37,465 nt of DNA from a virus (IMGVR_UViG_3300037088_000471:1-37465), one strand, 5' to 3'. Positions 20,948 through 30,627 are shown, numbered from the stretch's first letter. Numbers and translations: made by a program. Notes: generated from the sequence alone by a model not told the origin.

Positions 20948-22284
20948 GATCTCCAACAATCAAAAGCAACCTTTCTAAAACTTTGGTCTAGAACCTCAGA
21001 CTCAATTACCTCTAGTTCTGAGACGCCAGAGACAATTTCAACATCAATGCCGATCTTGGTTAGATTCAAAAACTCATCGGTTAGATACTTAGATATGCCA
21101 AAAATTGCAGGTAAGGCAGCCACCTTACTTCCACAAATTTCCACTTGTACTTCTATATCATCATCCTGGTGCCTTACCGAGCATTCGGCATCAATCTCTT
21201 GCCTTAATGCACTAGCTAAGATTCGCGCAAATTGAGCTTTGTAATCAAAGGTCTGTCCATTAACCTTAACAACCGCCTGAGTTATTGGAAGCACTTTCTT
21301 GAGTAAAGCCCGCTTCACAATTCTGGTAATTGGTCCATCAGACGCCACTGTGGGTTCTTCTGGTTCTGGTTCAATCACGGGTTCAGCTGGTGGTTTGTAA
21401 CTCTTAAGTCTGCCCGCCGGATCTGTGGACAGCCAAACGCCCAACATCGATAATTGAGTTCTCTTTGGAATTCTTGTGCCCAAATCTGTTAGGATAACCT
21501 TATCAATTGGAATTGGAATTTCCTCCGTCCCTGTAGGAAAGGCTACTGGGGGTAGATGTAATTCAACTCTCATTTCGTTAGAATATCTATTTTTAACTTG
21601 CTCTGAAACTGGAGAGAAATTAACTACTTCCAACATCGAATCATTTAGAATAGAAAACTTCAAATTCTCTAAGAACTGATCGTAGTTAGGGGCCATATAC
21701 TCAAGCATATGACTATCAAATAAACGCCCCAAGTTTCGCCATATATTTTCTTTGACATTGTTACTTATAGCAATATTTTCTGGCCCATAGTTTCGATACC
21801 AAGAAAAATTAGATATGGGTTGATTGATACGCTTGCCTACTGGAACTTCAGACCTAAAAGCTTCTGGTAATTGTTCCCAGAGCTTCTGGACCAAAGTCTT
21901 GTCTTTGTGGTAATTCTTAGCTACCCAACGAAGATTGTTGCCAGCAAGCGTATCTCCACTGGGACTAACGTAATCCTGTTGATGCTCCAACATCGAATCC
22001 CGAAGCGTCTCCATTTTTCTTACGCTATCTGAAAGCAAAGATGGAAGTACTTCCGATGTGATACGATCAACGGTTTCTGAATCTTGACTGCGAACAGCTT
22101 CGTCTAATCGCTTGAATGTTCTTTCAACTGGCTCTCGAAGCGCTTTAAGCGCCTTTCTGTTTTTTCGAATAGCCCACCAATCCTTGAGCTTTTGAACAAC
22201 GCCGGCAGTCTTAACCAGATCTCCAGTATTCGCCTGTAACTCCAAGGCTGCATATCGCAATATCTGAAGATCTTCGCTCTCCAT
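20944..22284 (-). CDS. Uncharacterised protein, 446 aa
   Basis: Residues 1-110 are helical and charged. A middle region (110-260) has an aromatic-rich stretch (NFSWYRNYGPENIA, NIWRNLGRLFDSH). A Pro/Glu linker (KPPAEPVIEPEPEEPTV, about 290-310) leads to a C-terminal alpha/beta domain of ~130 residues. The start shares a base with the previous stop (TAATG). Two genes after the portal, it occupies a place where connector, scaffold or head-completion proteins are often found, but I recognise no signature. Confidence 0.85.
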   Translation of the reverse strand: MESEDLQILRYAALELQANTGDLVKTAGVVQKLKDWWAIRKNRKALKALREPVERTFKRLDEAVRSQDSETVDRITSEVLPSLLSDSVRKMETLRDSMLEHQQDYVSPSGDTLAGNNLRWVAKNYHKDKTLVQKLWEQLPEAFRSEVPVGKRINQPISNFSWYRNYGPENIAISNNVKENIWRNLGRLFDSHMLEYMAPNYDQFLENLKFSILNDSMLEVVNFSPVSEQVKNRYSNEMRVELHLPPVAFPTGTEEIPIPIDKVILTDLGTRIPKRTQLSMLGVWLSTDPAGRLKSYKPPAEPVIEPEPEEPTVASDGPITRIVKRALLKKVLPITQAVVKVNGQTFDYKAQFARILASALRQEIDAECSVRHQDDDIEVQVEICGSKVAALPAIFGISKYLTDEFLNLTKIGIDVEIVSGVSELEVIESEVLDQSFRKVAFDCWRS

Positions 22285-23528
22285 TATTCAATTTCCTTTC
22301 CATCTATCATAAGTTTTGGAGTGCTCTGTACTTCTGGATTTCTGTAGCCACGAAGAAATGCTTCAGCAATTCTCTCTCTTGAAAATCGTGGAAGATCCTG
22401 ACAATCATCAAGGTAACAAACATCTACGGTTCTTCCTCGAATCCGATCTAAATCAGCAGCAGTCTTTAACAAACCAATACTGCGCTGCTCATCTCCAAAT
22501 TGATCACAAAGCTCAGACGCCATGGTTAATAAAGCAATTCCAATACCAATGTGACCATTCAGTATCTCTATTCTCGCACGAGCAACCATATCGTTTGCGG
22601 CTTTGGCCTGCTTTGGATCTTGTGGATTGCCAGGAAGGATAGGTTTAGGAGTTGCTGTCTGCGGCCCTAAACCAATCATTGTTGCCGGTTGGGGAGCGGG
22701 TGGCGTTGCTGGGGGTTGGGGCGCTGCGGGTGGTGTTGTTGCAGCTGGAGGCTGGGAAACTCCTGCTGGCTCTTCAGCTGGCTTGGTAGGTTCGACTGCT
22801 GGAAAGTAATTTACATACATACGCTTCAGCTTGTCCTTTTCAATCGTTAGCTTCCTCTGATATTCCCTAGCCAATCGCACGTACTCCATGATATTTCTGC
22901 GATTATCATCCAAGACAGCAAACGCCTGCTCAATAAGATTGTATGTATTTTCTGCAATGGCCAAAGCATCACGCGCTGCATTTTGTTGTTTGCCCTGCAT
23001 GTTTTTGAAAATCCTATCAAAGAACACTCCCTCAAATTCTTTTCTTGTAGGTATTTTTTCTTGAAGCCATTGAGTAACACCGGCTTCAATAACCAATTCA
23101 GGATCTGCAGAAGCCGCTACTCGCGGAGCCTTACGAATACCAAGCTCTTCTTCAAGTTGTTGCCTATCAAATTCGTCCATTGTATCTTGAGAAAACTCGG
23201 CATATATTTCACGACCAATAGAATCAAGCTCATCCATTTGATCAATGAATACACCATTCACAGAATCAAGAAGAGAATTGGCATATTGAAAAACTCTTCT
23301 AAAATCCCGATTCTTCAATGCCATACGGGCTTGATGTAGGCGCTCACGCAAATCTGGCCTCAGCCTTGTAACGTTATCGCGCATCGTCTTGTCAACAGCA
23401 TCTACGGCAGCAATCAACCTGCGATATTTGCTGGATGACATTTGTCGAATCCATTCCATTGGATTTAAGGCTCTTCCAAGCATCTTGGTCACAGATCTCT
23501 TTTGAGCTTCTTTTTCAAAGTTATTCAT
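22284..23528 (-). CDS. Uncharacterised helical protein with Pro/Ala linker, 414 aa
   Basis: ATG 23528 (MNNFEKEAQKRSVTK) is preferred over an upstream TTG because GGAGCGGTAC precedes it. Residues 1-245 are long charged helices (for example RERLHQARMALKNRDFRRVF). A Pro/Ala/Gln linker spans ~250-300, then a C-terminal domain contains ILNGHIGIGIALLTMASELC and a Cys-containing turn VCYLDDCQDLPRF. KEAQK at the N-terminus is a variant of the recurring K-x-A-Q motif. It directly follows the portal gene, so a portal-associated or scaffold function is likely but unproven. Confidence 0.85.
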   Translation of the reverse strand: MNNFEKEAQKRSVTKMLGRALNPMEWIRQMSSSKYRRLIAAVDAVDKTMRDNVTRLRPDLRERLHQARMALKNRDFRRVFQYANSLLDSVNGVFIDQMDELDSIGREIYAEFSQDTMDEFDRQQLEEELGIRKAPRVAASADPELVIEAGVTQWLQEKIPTRKEFEGVFFDRIFKNMQGKQQNAARDALAIAENTYNLIEQAFAVLDDNRRNIMEYVRLAREYQRKLTIEKDKLKRMYVNYFPAVEPTKPAEEPAGVSQPPAATTPPAAPQPPATPPAPQPATMIGLGPQTATPKPILPGNPQDPKQAKAANDMVARARIEILNGHIGIGIALLTMASELCDQFGDEQRSIGLLKTAADLDRIRGRTVDVCYLDDCQDLPRFSRERIAEAFLRGYRNPEVQSTPKLMIDGKEIE

Positions 23529-23569
23529 GTACCGCTCCAACTATAATAAAGCTGGAATATGCCTGTGTG

Positions 23570-25486
23570 TTATCCCGAAGTAGCTGGTGGTCTCGGCGCT
23601 CCGCCACCAATTGGAGCTGGTGGAGGTGCTCCAGGCATTGGCCCTGGCCCTGGAGGTGCTCCCAATCCGCCGCCACCCAATCCGCCACCACTTGGCGCTG
23701 CACCTGGCACTGCTCCTAGCGGAGTTACAAATGGACTCTCTCCAGGTACTGGTTGATTAATTGGAGTAACTTCATCAATCTCATCACCTGGCCCAAGAGC
23801 ACGCAATTCATGGAGATCGTATTGTGCCAGAGATGCCAATTCCTTGGTTCGAATTGCATCCTGAATATCTTCGTAACGAATCTTCCTCTGCTCTTCCTCG
23901 TATTCTAGACCAAGACTTCTATATAGCGTTTGTAATGAGGCACGCTTAGCGACACCTTCACCGGTTGTAAGCTGAACCATCTGATTGATGTAGCTGTCCA
24001 TATCAAATAGTGACATGTGATTCCAATCAATCTCTGGAACTACAAGTATCTTCTCTCCATCAATCACATCATAAAAATCCTGAATCTGTGCAATTGGAGC
24101 GAAGATCTTTCTCTTCAACCAAGTAGACATCATTTGACGGAATTGCATATATCGTTGTCGCAAAACATCCAACGCCACAGAACCCGTTGCATAAGTAGTA
24201 TCACTTCCATCCATAATAACCGACGGAACCATCAAGCCAATATAGATCTCTTTTATTAATTGAGTAACATCAGCCGAAGTGTCATAAATACCCTGGCCAT
24301 AACCGATACGATCAACCGTTACGGCGTCGTGAGTGAAGATCTTGAAGTCTTTATCATATTGGGCCTGTTCAAATACATGCCTCCAGTTCTCAAGATCAAC
24401 TGGGCTTGGGCGGAATTCCGGATTACCTATTTTTACAAGGGTTAATGGGTTAACCATATTGTCTGCTTGGGCATACTTAGATTCGCGCAGCTTATCCCAT
24501 AGCATCAGCGCTCTGAAACAACTTACAATCAACCCAGTCCCACGAATCTCGTATGGAGAAATCCTTCGAGCCATGTGATGAACGTAGAAGTTATTCAGCG
24601 GAATTTGTTCATTATTGCGAACATGTTCGATGATTGAAGGATCCAGCTGCTTGCGCTGTTGTAGGTCAGATGGTTGATTACCAAAAACTACTCGCCTAAG
24701 GTTTTCATCTGGGCGCATGCTGATGATTGGCTCGGCCGCAATGACACTACGCTGCACATTGACGTAATCTGGATTGAGAATCATCAAGCGGCTCCAGCTA
24801 CCCTTGCTCTCATCCAGTTCTCCGTAAATAAACGCCTCTCCAAGAATCCAAAATTCTTGAGCTGCCATACAAGCGATATTCATCAAATCAATTTCTTCCG
24901 CCATTTGGGAGAAGAACTTTTCTGCCCTGGCGTTCTTTGATTTGATATTAAGCTTGGCAATTGGATAAGTTGAATGTAATGTAATTGCATTATGAACAAT
25001 TGGGTTCAATGCAAAAAAGCTACGACTCCAAGCATTAATGGTTGGGCGGTCTCTTGGTAAGTTTAGGTTGGAGTTCAGCCATAGAGGGGAGTAAACTTCG
25101 GGAACTTGCCTTACAGAGTCATTAGAGCCACGCCAGCCGCCACCAGCAGAGGAGGCAACATTGCCAACTCCACTCGCCATCTTATACATACCCTTGCCGT
25201 TGTGTGTAACTACACCCAGGCTGGTTTGAACATGCCGAACGTCACTTCGCCCACTCCTGGCAGAAAATCCAGATCCTTGTTCTCTCAATTCTCCGGAGTC
25301 AATCTGCATTTCCATGATCTCTCTGCGCTCATCGCTAACGCCACGAGCCATACGATTGGAAACCTCGGGAATGCTTGAGAGAGCTATATTTTTAGCCATT
25401 AAGCTTTCAGAACGAGAAGCTATCTTGGCGTTCCTTTCAATAAGGTCTTCTGCCCGTGTTCTGGTATTATTAATATCAATCATCAT
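23570..25486 (-). CDS. Portal protein
   Basis: This 638-aa protein shows the portal pattern: helical clip/stem segments, LMILNPDYVNVQRSVIA, the region PYEIRGTGLIVSCFRALMLW followed by DKLRESKYAQADN, and later GLMVPSVIMDGSDTTYATGS. It would form the dodecameric ring at one vertex through which DNA is packaged by the adjacent terminase. Length is in the upper range for portals. The last ~50 residues are an unusual Gly/Pro/Ala tail (GGGLGGGGLGAPPG and similar), probably disordered. It starts with tandem ATG codons behind AGAGG, 29 bases after the terminase stop. Confidence 0.92.
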   Translation of the reverse strand: MMIDINNTRTRAEDLIERNAKIASRSESLMAKNIALSSIPEVSNRMARGVSDERREIMEMQIDSGELREQGSGFSARSGRSDVRHVQTSLGVVTHNGKGMYKMASGVGNVASSAGGGWRGSNDSVRQVPEVYSPLWLNSNLNLPRDRPTINAWSRSFFALNPIVHNAITLHSTYPIAKLNIKSKNARAEKFFSQMAEEIDLMNIACMAAQEFWILGEAFIYGELDESKGSWSRLMILNPDYVNVQRSVIAAEPIISMRPDENLRRVVFGNQPSDLQQRKQLDPSIIEHVRNNEQIPLNNFYVHHMARRISPYEIRGTGLIVSCFRALMLWDKLRESKYAQADNMVNPLTLVKIGNPEFRPSPVDLENWRHVFEQAQYDKDFKIFTHDAVTVDRIGYGQGIYDTSADVTQLIKEIYIGLMVPSVIMDGSDTTYATGSVALDVLRQRYMQFRQMMSTWLKRKIFAPIAQIQDFYDVIDGEKILVVPEIDWNHMSLFDMDSYINQMVQLTTGEGVAKRASLQTLYRSLGLEYEEEQRKIRYEDIQDAIRTKELASLAQYDLHELRALGPGDEIDEVTPINQPVPGESPFVTPLGAVPGAAPSGGGLGGGGLGAPPGPGPMPGAPPPAPIGGGAPRPPATSG

Positions 25487-25515
25487 AATCCTCTATATCA
25501 CTACCCAGCTTGTAT

Positions 25516-27384
25516 TTATCCACGGCCACCAAACATTCGAGGGACATACCCAACAACTGCCTGAATTGGGCGAGCGCTTGTGGTTACTTCATATTTCATA
25601 TATTGTGGATTGCTAATCGTGAATCCCTGAGTTACATCGAACTTCCAGGCCAAATAAGCGTTCAATAACGCCATCAAACCGTCATTGGCTCCTGAACCTT
25701 TGACATACTTCTTTAAAGGTTCGCCGGATTTATCCCTTGTAACTTTGATTTCCATGCTTGCACAATGCTCAATCAACCATTCGATTCGGTCTAGACTGCC
25801 ACCCGGGAACTTGATGCGGCCATCCTTCAAAAGCCCAAGTAGCTCTGAAATGTAATAATCTTTTTCAAATACAATTGTCTTTGGCCATTCATCATTTGAA
25901 TATTTGATATGCCCATTTACTTTGTGAGAAGAGCGTGATGCTAAAAACTTTTCATCATAAGTTCTTTGCAACTGATGCGTTAAGTCATAAGCATCACCAA
26001 TATCACCAACCGACAATGCCATATTGTAACGCCGAAACATTTCTTCGACGGCACCCTTCTTGGTTTCGGGATCTGGCCGAACTAATCGGGTGGCGAATTC
26101 AACATTAAATATGTTACCAGAGACAGTTAAAATAACTGCACAGCTATATGAGCCCTTACGCCCTCGCCCAGCAAGCTGCTCCAATACCCCTCTCTGGCCC
26201 CAGTCGAATCCAGCGTAAACACGGCGGCCTTCATCCGGAAAAATGTATTTGACCATCTTGCGGCCTTTATCGATGCACCGCTCACGAATCTCTTGAGTTG
26301 TAATTGTGCCGCCTTCTCCGTCGTAGAACTCACCAAGAACTTCGTTCATATAAACGCGCTCAGTATTGATTGGGCTACGCTCAGGCTTTGCTTTATCTAT
26401 GGTCTCTTTGGTAAAATGTGGAATATACAATTGATTAATATGATAGCCAACAAAATCACACTTCTCTGGATCATTGATCGGTATCCATCGGCCACGCTCT
26501 TGTGCCTCAAGCTTATCTTGTTCATGATGACATTCGGTACAACGAACCGTCAAACCATAGATCCATACTTCTTCCCAATTCACACCAGGATGATACAAAG
26601 GAAAGTACTTTCCACATTTTTCGCAGCGTAAATGAAAGTAATTTTGAGAGGAATTCTGCCACATATTCCAATAGGAACCGCCTTTGGTTTTTGGTGTTCC
26701 ATAATATACTTGAACGCCTTCACCAGGCATTCCGTATCTAGATTGAGCTAAAATTTTAGTAGCTGCACCGATAGCGACATCGGGCATATCTTGTACTTCG
26801 TCAAAGAAGGTACCATCACATGTACGACCACGAATTCTGTCACCGTCGATACCAGTTGACTCAATCCAAATCTGATTTCCAAACAAGAATTTTTTGAAAT
26901 GCATGTTGTTATTGGTTGGGCTTGACAAGTCCAAACGCGCTTCCATGTACGACTTCAGAATGCCGTTACTCTTCATCATTCCTGGAACAGGAATCGCGTG
27001 ACCAATGATTGGATCAAGTTTGTCTTTTGTATACGCAGCCGCCAAAGATAACGTCGGGAACAAATGCATCATGCGCATGGGTGGGCGTTCATTCGTGCCA
27101 AATAACCCACAAGCACTGAAGTAACATTCAAGTGCCGCAGCCATCGTCGTCGCCCCAACCTGCCGCCCCTTCACAAGAACAATTGGTTTTGAATTTGGCT
27201 CAATTGCTTTGAGAGCTATGTATCGATAAATATCAGCAAATGGCTTGTAACCAGTGCCCTCTAATTTTAAAGGCTTGCCATCTACAGTTAGATATTTTGC
27301 ACAAAAATATACCGGATCAAGACTTAGAATTCCATCACGAAGCTTATAGAATAATTCATTATAACCAATTTCTGTAGATTTCAT
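25516..27384 (-). CDS. Terminase large subunit (packaging ATPase-nuclease)
   Basis: The ATPase domain has Walker A VKGRQVGATT (~71-80), Walker B TFFDE (192-196, with Asp195 and Glu196) and the coupling motif YYGTPKT (~227-233). A zinc ribbon CEKC...CTEC (Cys254, 257, 282, 285) sits between the ATPase and nuclease domains, as in a subset of large terminases. The RNase H-like nuclease has AGFDWGQ (Asp394), GDIGDAYD (~460-467) and a late GANDGLMAL. All key residues are present. It would translocate and cut genomic DNA through the portal encoded next. The start is ATG 27384 with AGGTG. The small subunit is not obvious by homology; the 279-aa gene at 33318 is my best guess. Confidence 0.95.
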   Translation of the reverse strand: MKSTEIGYNELFYKLRDGILSLDPVYFCAKYLTVDGKPLKLEGTGYKPFADIYRYIALKAIEPNSKPIVLVKGRQVGATTMAAALECYFSACGLFGTNERPPMRMMHLFPTLSLAAAYTKDKLDPIIGHAIPVPGMMKSNGILKSYMEARLDLSSPTNNNMHFKKFLFGNQIWIESTGIDGDRIRGRTCDGTFFDEVQDMPDVAIGAATKILAQSRYGMPGEGVQVYYGTPKTKGGSYWNMWQNSSQNYFHLRCEKCGKYFPLYHPGVNWEEVWIYGLTVRCTECHHEQDKLEAQERGRWIPINDPEKCDFVGYHINQLYIPHFTKETIDKAKPERSPINTERVYMNEVLGEFYDGEGGTITTQEIRERCIDKGRKMVKYIFPDEGRRVYAGFDWGQRGVLEQLAGRGRKGSYSCAVILTVSGNIFNVEFATRLVRPDPETKKGAVEEMFRRYNMALSVGDIGDAYDLTHQLQRTYDEKFLASRSSHKVNGHIKYSNDEWPKTIVFEKDYYISELLGLLKDGRIKFPGGSLDRIEWLIEHCASMEIKVTRDKSGEPLKKYVKGSGANDGLMALLNAYLAWKFDVTQGFTISNPQYMKYEVTTSARPIQAVVGYVPRMFGGRG

Positions 27385-27441
27385 TTACACCTATCTATAT
27401 AACACATATATGAAAATACAGATAAATGTATAGAATTACAA

Positions 27442-28395
27442 TTACAGATGACCCTTATCTGGCTCTAACAGAGTAAATGGATCCTTATTTGAGTCTCTAT
27501 CTCCAGAATAATCAACGTGAGTACCTACGCCGCGCCCAATATGAGATGGGACATCATTCTTCGCAATACCCTTAGTAATAAGCCTTCTGTTGATCCAATC
27601 CAACAGCTCTCTGTCAGAATAGATCTTATGATCAACCCCGTCTCGGCCGAAAGTCTCAATCAGCGAATGGAGAATGGCTGGCATCTGAATTCCGATATTT
27701 GTTTCTATGACGTTGTTAAGAAAATGCTCAATTGACGGGTTTTTTACGAGTAATTCTGGTTTTTCCTCATCTGCCTCAGAGATTAATTTTTTTTTTCCAG
27801 GATTGGCTGCTAGCTCCTCTCGGGTCATATCGCGAGCTTCGCCGTAATCAAGATTCCTGCGGAAGGCATCAATAGCATCATCCTTATCGCCGTCATCTTC
27901 GTCTTCGTCATCCTCTTCTTCCTCGTCCTCGTCCTCGTCATCTTCGTCTTCGTCTTTCTCTTCGTCCTCATCTTCTTCTGATTTGCCGTCGTCAGAATCA
28001 CCTTTATCTTCTGGACATTCGCATTCTTCTTTGGAATTGCCGCATTTATGGCAAGCGCCATGAGCTGCTTCCGCGATTATTTGGCTAGCCAAAACACTCA
28101 AATTATTATCCCCGGCACGCTTCATGTACTCTTCCAGCCCGGTTTGACGCTGATAATCTTTCACAGCCTCTTCGACAGAACTATACTTTGGCTTCTGGCC
28201 GCTGACGATGGCACTCATCATTTCATAGATAGATGGTTGGTGTTGACGCTCCCTAGCTACCTCAACGGCCGTCTTGGAAGCGTTTTTTTCAATGCTCATC
28301 TTGGTAGCAAGGAGATCAATCCAATCCGGACATTGATCGTCAGGCTCGCGGCTAATCTCATCGGTTCTGTAAAAGGCACCCTTGTAGTTTCTCAT
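27442..28395 (-). CDS. Uncharacterised acidic protein with a Cys motif, 317 aa
   Basis: A small Cys cluster CHKCGNSKEECEC (Cys115, 118, 125, 127) could bind zinc. It is followed by a run of almost pure Asp/Glu (about residues 133-173), then a folded C-terminal domain with HFLNNVIETNIGIQMPAIL. A 10-base A run in the coding strand (27787-27796) encodes the Lys stretch after the acidic part. The acidic segment may mimic DNA or bind a basic partner. It lies just upstream of the terminase and could be a packaging accessory, but no family is recognised. Start ATG 28395 has GGGGA. Confidence 0.85.
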   Translation of the reverse strand: MRNYKGAFYRTDEISREPDDQCPDWIDLLATKMSIEKNASKTAVEVARERQHQPSIYEMMSAIVSGQKPKYSSVEEAVKDYQRQTGLEEYMKRAGDNNLSVLASQIIAEAAHGACHKCGNSKEECECPEDKGDSDDGKSEEDEDEEKDEDEDDEDEDEEEEDDEDEDDGDKDDAIDAFRRNLDYGEARDMTREELAANPGKKKLISEADEEKPELLVKNPSIEHFLNNVIETNIGIQMPAILHSLIETFGRDGVDHKIYSDRELLDWINRRLITKGIAKNDVPSHIGRGVGTHVDYSGDRDSNKDPFTLLEPDKGHL

Positions 28396-28397
28396 AT

Positions 28398-29243
28398 TTA
28401 TCCCCGGTATTGAGCAGAAAAATCAAAATTGTCATTTCTCCAAGTTTCAACTGGAGTGCCAACCGCATACCCACGATCTTGCATCATCGCGTAACCCATG
28501 TCCGAAAGAAGCTGAGAAAGCTCTGCCTGTTCTCTCTTATCAAGATTATATTCCTCAACCTGACGCTTGAAAGTATCTTCAATGTCATGCCCAGCCGATA
28601 CCATTCCATTAATGCAAACACGTGCAATTCTCGAAATCAACAATGGTACCGTAATCGTAATGCCGGTGATATTTGTGGTCTTTTGAGCCTCTTTGACAAT
28701 GCCGGCATCCTCTGCCCAACTCTTGCTCTTCTTCTTCTTGTGGCGCTTGTACTTATCAACCTTCACGCTCTCTAGACGATCCAGCAAACGTTCGAGCCCA
28801 TTTTCAATCTGCTCACGAGCCCGCTCGGCCTGTGCGGCATCAATCTCATCCTTGAAATCGGTGCGCATAGCTTTCGATATCTCGCGATCCAATGCCTCAA
28901 AAAAAGCAATTGCCTTTTCCAATCCGGTGGTGTCATAGCCTGAATGTGGAGGAACACTCTTGAACATTTTACTAAGCCAAGGAAGGAAGCTAGAATGTTC
29001 CCATTTCCATGCATCAGAATCTGCCGGATCGGCATCCACTTCAATATCTTCGTCATTACCATCATCTTCTACAATAATATCCTGTGCATCTGGAGCACCC
29101 GGAATCTTATCAAGATTGAAAATAACTTCATGAGGATCTTGCGAGACCTCGATATTGTCACCTATCTCAAAGTGCGGAAAATGTCCGCCTCCCATCAAAG
29201 GGGCAATAACTTCTCCTAAATCTTGTGCGCGTTTTTCTACCAT
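28398..29243 (-). CDS. Uncharacterised protein, 281 aa
   Basis: Residues 1-85 are acidic and loop-rich (DIIVEDDGNDEDIEVDADPA). Residues 110-170 are a long charged helix (LDREISKAMRTDFKDEIDAA and on) ending in a basic patch KRHKKKKSKSW. A C-terminal domain follows with hydrophobic ITITVPLLISRIARVCING. VKEAQKT near residue 190 is a variant of the K-x-A-Q motif. ATG 29243 has GAGG upstream, and the next gene starts two bases after its stop. Function is not assigned. Confidence 0.84.
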   Translation of the reverse strand: MVEKRAQDLGEVIAPLMGGGHFPHFEIGDNIEVSQDPHEVIFNLDKIPGAPDAQDIIVEDDGNDEDIEVDADPADSDAWKWEHSSFLPWLSKMFKSVPPHSGYDTTGLEKAIAFFEALDREISKAMRTDFKDEIDAAQAERAREQIENGLERLLDRLESVKVDKYKRHKKKKSKSWAEDAGIVKEAQKTTNITGITITVPLLISRIARVCINGMVSAGHDIEDTFKRQVEEYNLDKREQAELSQLLSDMGYAMMQDRGYAVGTPVETWRNDNFDFSAQYRG

Positions 29244-29308
29244 TACAACCTCAATGTTGCTGACAAACCTATTCTGAATTATTCGTATATTTAGCTATGT
29301 GGGCAAAA

Positions 29309-30139
29309 TCATGGAACATGAGCCCACCGCTGACGTTTGACAATTTTCCCAATTTGAGTGGGTTTAACCCCAAACCTATCCGATAAAACCTTGTATGAGA
29401 TTCCCTCCGAGGCCAGTTTTCTTATCAATATCACATCGGCTTCTTTGAGCTTGGCCGCATGATGTTGTTCACCGAACTCAGACGGCTTACCAATTCTGGC
29501 CACACTAATTTTTTGCCTAGATTCTTTCGACATTGGCGATTGAGCAAATCTCTTAATTGTACTTGTCCTAACTTTATTTTTAGTTTCTTCTGAAACCACT
29601 CTTCCTTTTTGTCTTGCACTAATAATCTTTTTTTGCTCTTCTGAGCAATGTTTACCATATCGATGATTACCGGCCCCAATTTGATGAACAGACATTTTCT
29701 TTCGCGTCTCTTCAGATCTAACTATACCAGTATTTACAGCAATAATCTTTTGTCTAAGCCACTCTGGCATCTTGCGACCTTTATTAGCTTTTGACATCTT
29801 CTCTCTGGCCTCGGCCGATACCGTATGTCCAAGAGTGCCGTCGCCACCAGCTGTTAAGTTCATACCAATTTTTTTATTATTTGAGTTATAATGACTAATC
29901 CAATAAATCTCTTTATTATACGCCTCTTCTGCAGTTTCACACTTATCGATAATTTCCATACTGAAACAATCTTCGCCATATTTATTGATTGAGGCTTGAA
30001 GATAGAAAAACTGAGCCTTTGACTTTGTTTTGGCTGCGCTTACATGCCTTCGCCACCTAGCCTTTGGATCAATGGATTTACCAATATATATTTTCCCATT
30101 AACTGTATTGGTTATTTTGTATACATAATGTGATTTCAC
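29309..30139 (-). CDS. GIY-YIG homing endonuclease with NUMOD3 repeats
   Basis: The N-terminus YVYKITNTVNGKIYIGKS (residues 5-22) carries the GIY-YIG signature variant, followed by RWRRHV and a helix with YGEDCFSMEIID. Residues ~100-210 contain repeated NUMOD3-like DNA-binding motifs (SAEAREKMSKANKG, SEETRKKMS, SEEQKKIISARQKG), and the C-terminus (residues ~235-272) is a helix-turn-helix (DVILIRKLASEGISYKVLSD). It would cut DNA at a homing site. Translation begins at GTG 30139, overlapping the preceding stop (ATGTGA) behind AGGAAAG. No intron is evident. It is free-standing in the packaging operon. Confidence 0.94.
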   Translation of the reverse strand: MKSHYVYKITNTVNGKIYIGKSIDPKARWRRHVSAAKTKSKAQFFYLQASINKYGEDCFSMEIIDKCETAEEAYNKEIYWISHYNSNNKKIGMNLTAGGDGTLGHTVSAEAREKMSKANKGRKMPEWLRQKIIAVNTGIVRSEETRKKMSVHQIGAGNHRYGKHCSEEQKKIISARQKGRVVSEETKNKVRTSTIKRFAQSPMSKESRQKISVARIGKPSEFGEQHHAAKLKEADVILIRKLASEGISYKVLSDRFGVKPTQIGKIVKRQRWAHVP

Positions 30140-30627
30140 ATCTTTCCTATTTTGCTAATTATACCGACGAAGCCACCACTTAAAGAATATGTGCCAAAGT
30201 ACATATTTCTACTCACACTATAATCGGACATATAGCCAGCGGGATATGTGGTCAAGCCCGTGATAATTCCATTAAACATCTTGGAATAATATGGAGCTGG
30301 CATCAATGGTTGAGCCGGTCCCTGCCCAGGAGCCGTATCATCATGATTACACTCTACTGCATTTTCATGTTCTAGAATATGCCCCACATACTTGCAATGA
30401 GACGGCTTATCCGAACTTCGCAGTAAATTCCAAGCAAGAAGTTTTGTATTGGCAGCAGATAACATTTCCTTTTCATCTTCGGATGCTTCTTTACCCATCA
30501 CCTCAAATGGAGCCATTTGATTCACATGATCACCAGCATTTTTACATGCAAATGGTATTGGAAGACCGAACGGACATTTGTTCTCTTCGTTCTTACGAAT
30601 CTCTGCTATTTTCAAATGACGCTTCAT
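30136..30627 (-). CDS. Cys/His-rich protein of unknown function, 163 aa
   Basis: ATG 30627 overlaps the nucleotidyltransferase stop (ATGA) and has GGTGG upstream. The sequence contains CPFGLPIPFACKNAG, SHCKYVGHILEH and ECNHDD, giving four Cys and several His in pairs that could bind one or two metal ions. A Gly/Ala/Pro segment and a Tyr/Gly/Ser-rich C-terminus follow (YMSDYSVSRNMYFGTYSLSG). It is coupled to the nucleotidyltransferase gene and precedes the GIY-YIG gene. It may cooperate with the nucleotidyltransferase or be a minor virion protein; I recognise no named family. Confidence 0.84.
   Translation of the reverse strand: MKRHLKIAEIRKNEENKCPFGLPIPFACKNAGDHVNQMAPFEVMGKEASEDEKEMLSAANTKLLAWNLLRSSDKPSHCKYVGHILEHENAVECNHDDTAPGQGPAQPLMPAPYYSKMFNGIITGLTTYPAGYMSDYSVSRNMYFGTYSLSGGFVGIISKIGKM

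Noticed and set aside
27787-27796. A10 run in the coding strand as a second frameshift site
   Set aside because: A -1 slip meets a stop within a few codons and no open frame or stimulatory stem follows.
27890-27990. GAT/GAA-rich repetitive DNA as a CRISPR or satellite
   Set aside because: It is explained by the Asp/Glu tract of the encoded protein; there are no regular repeats with unique spacers.
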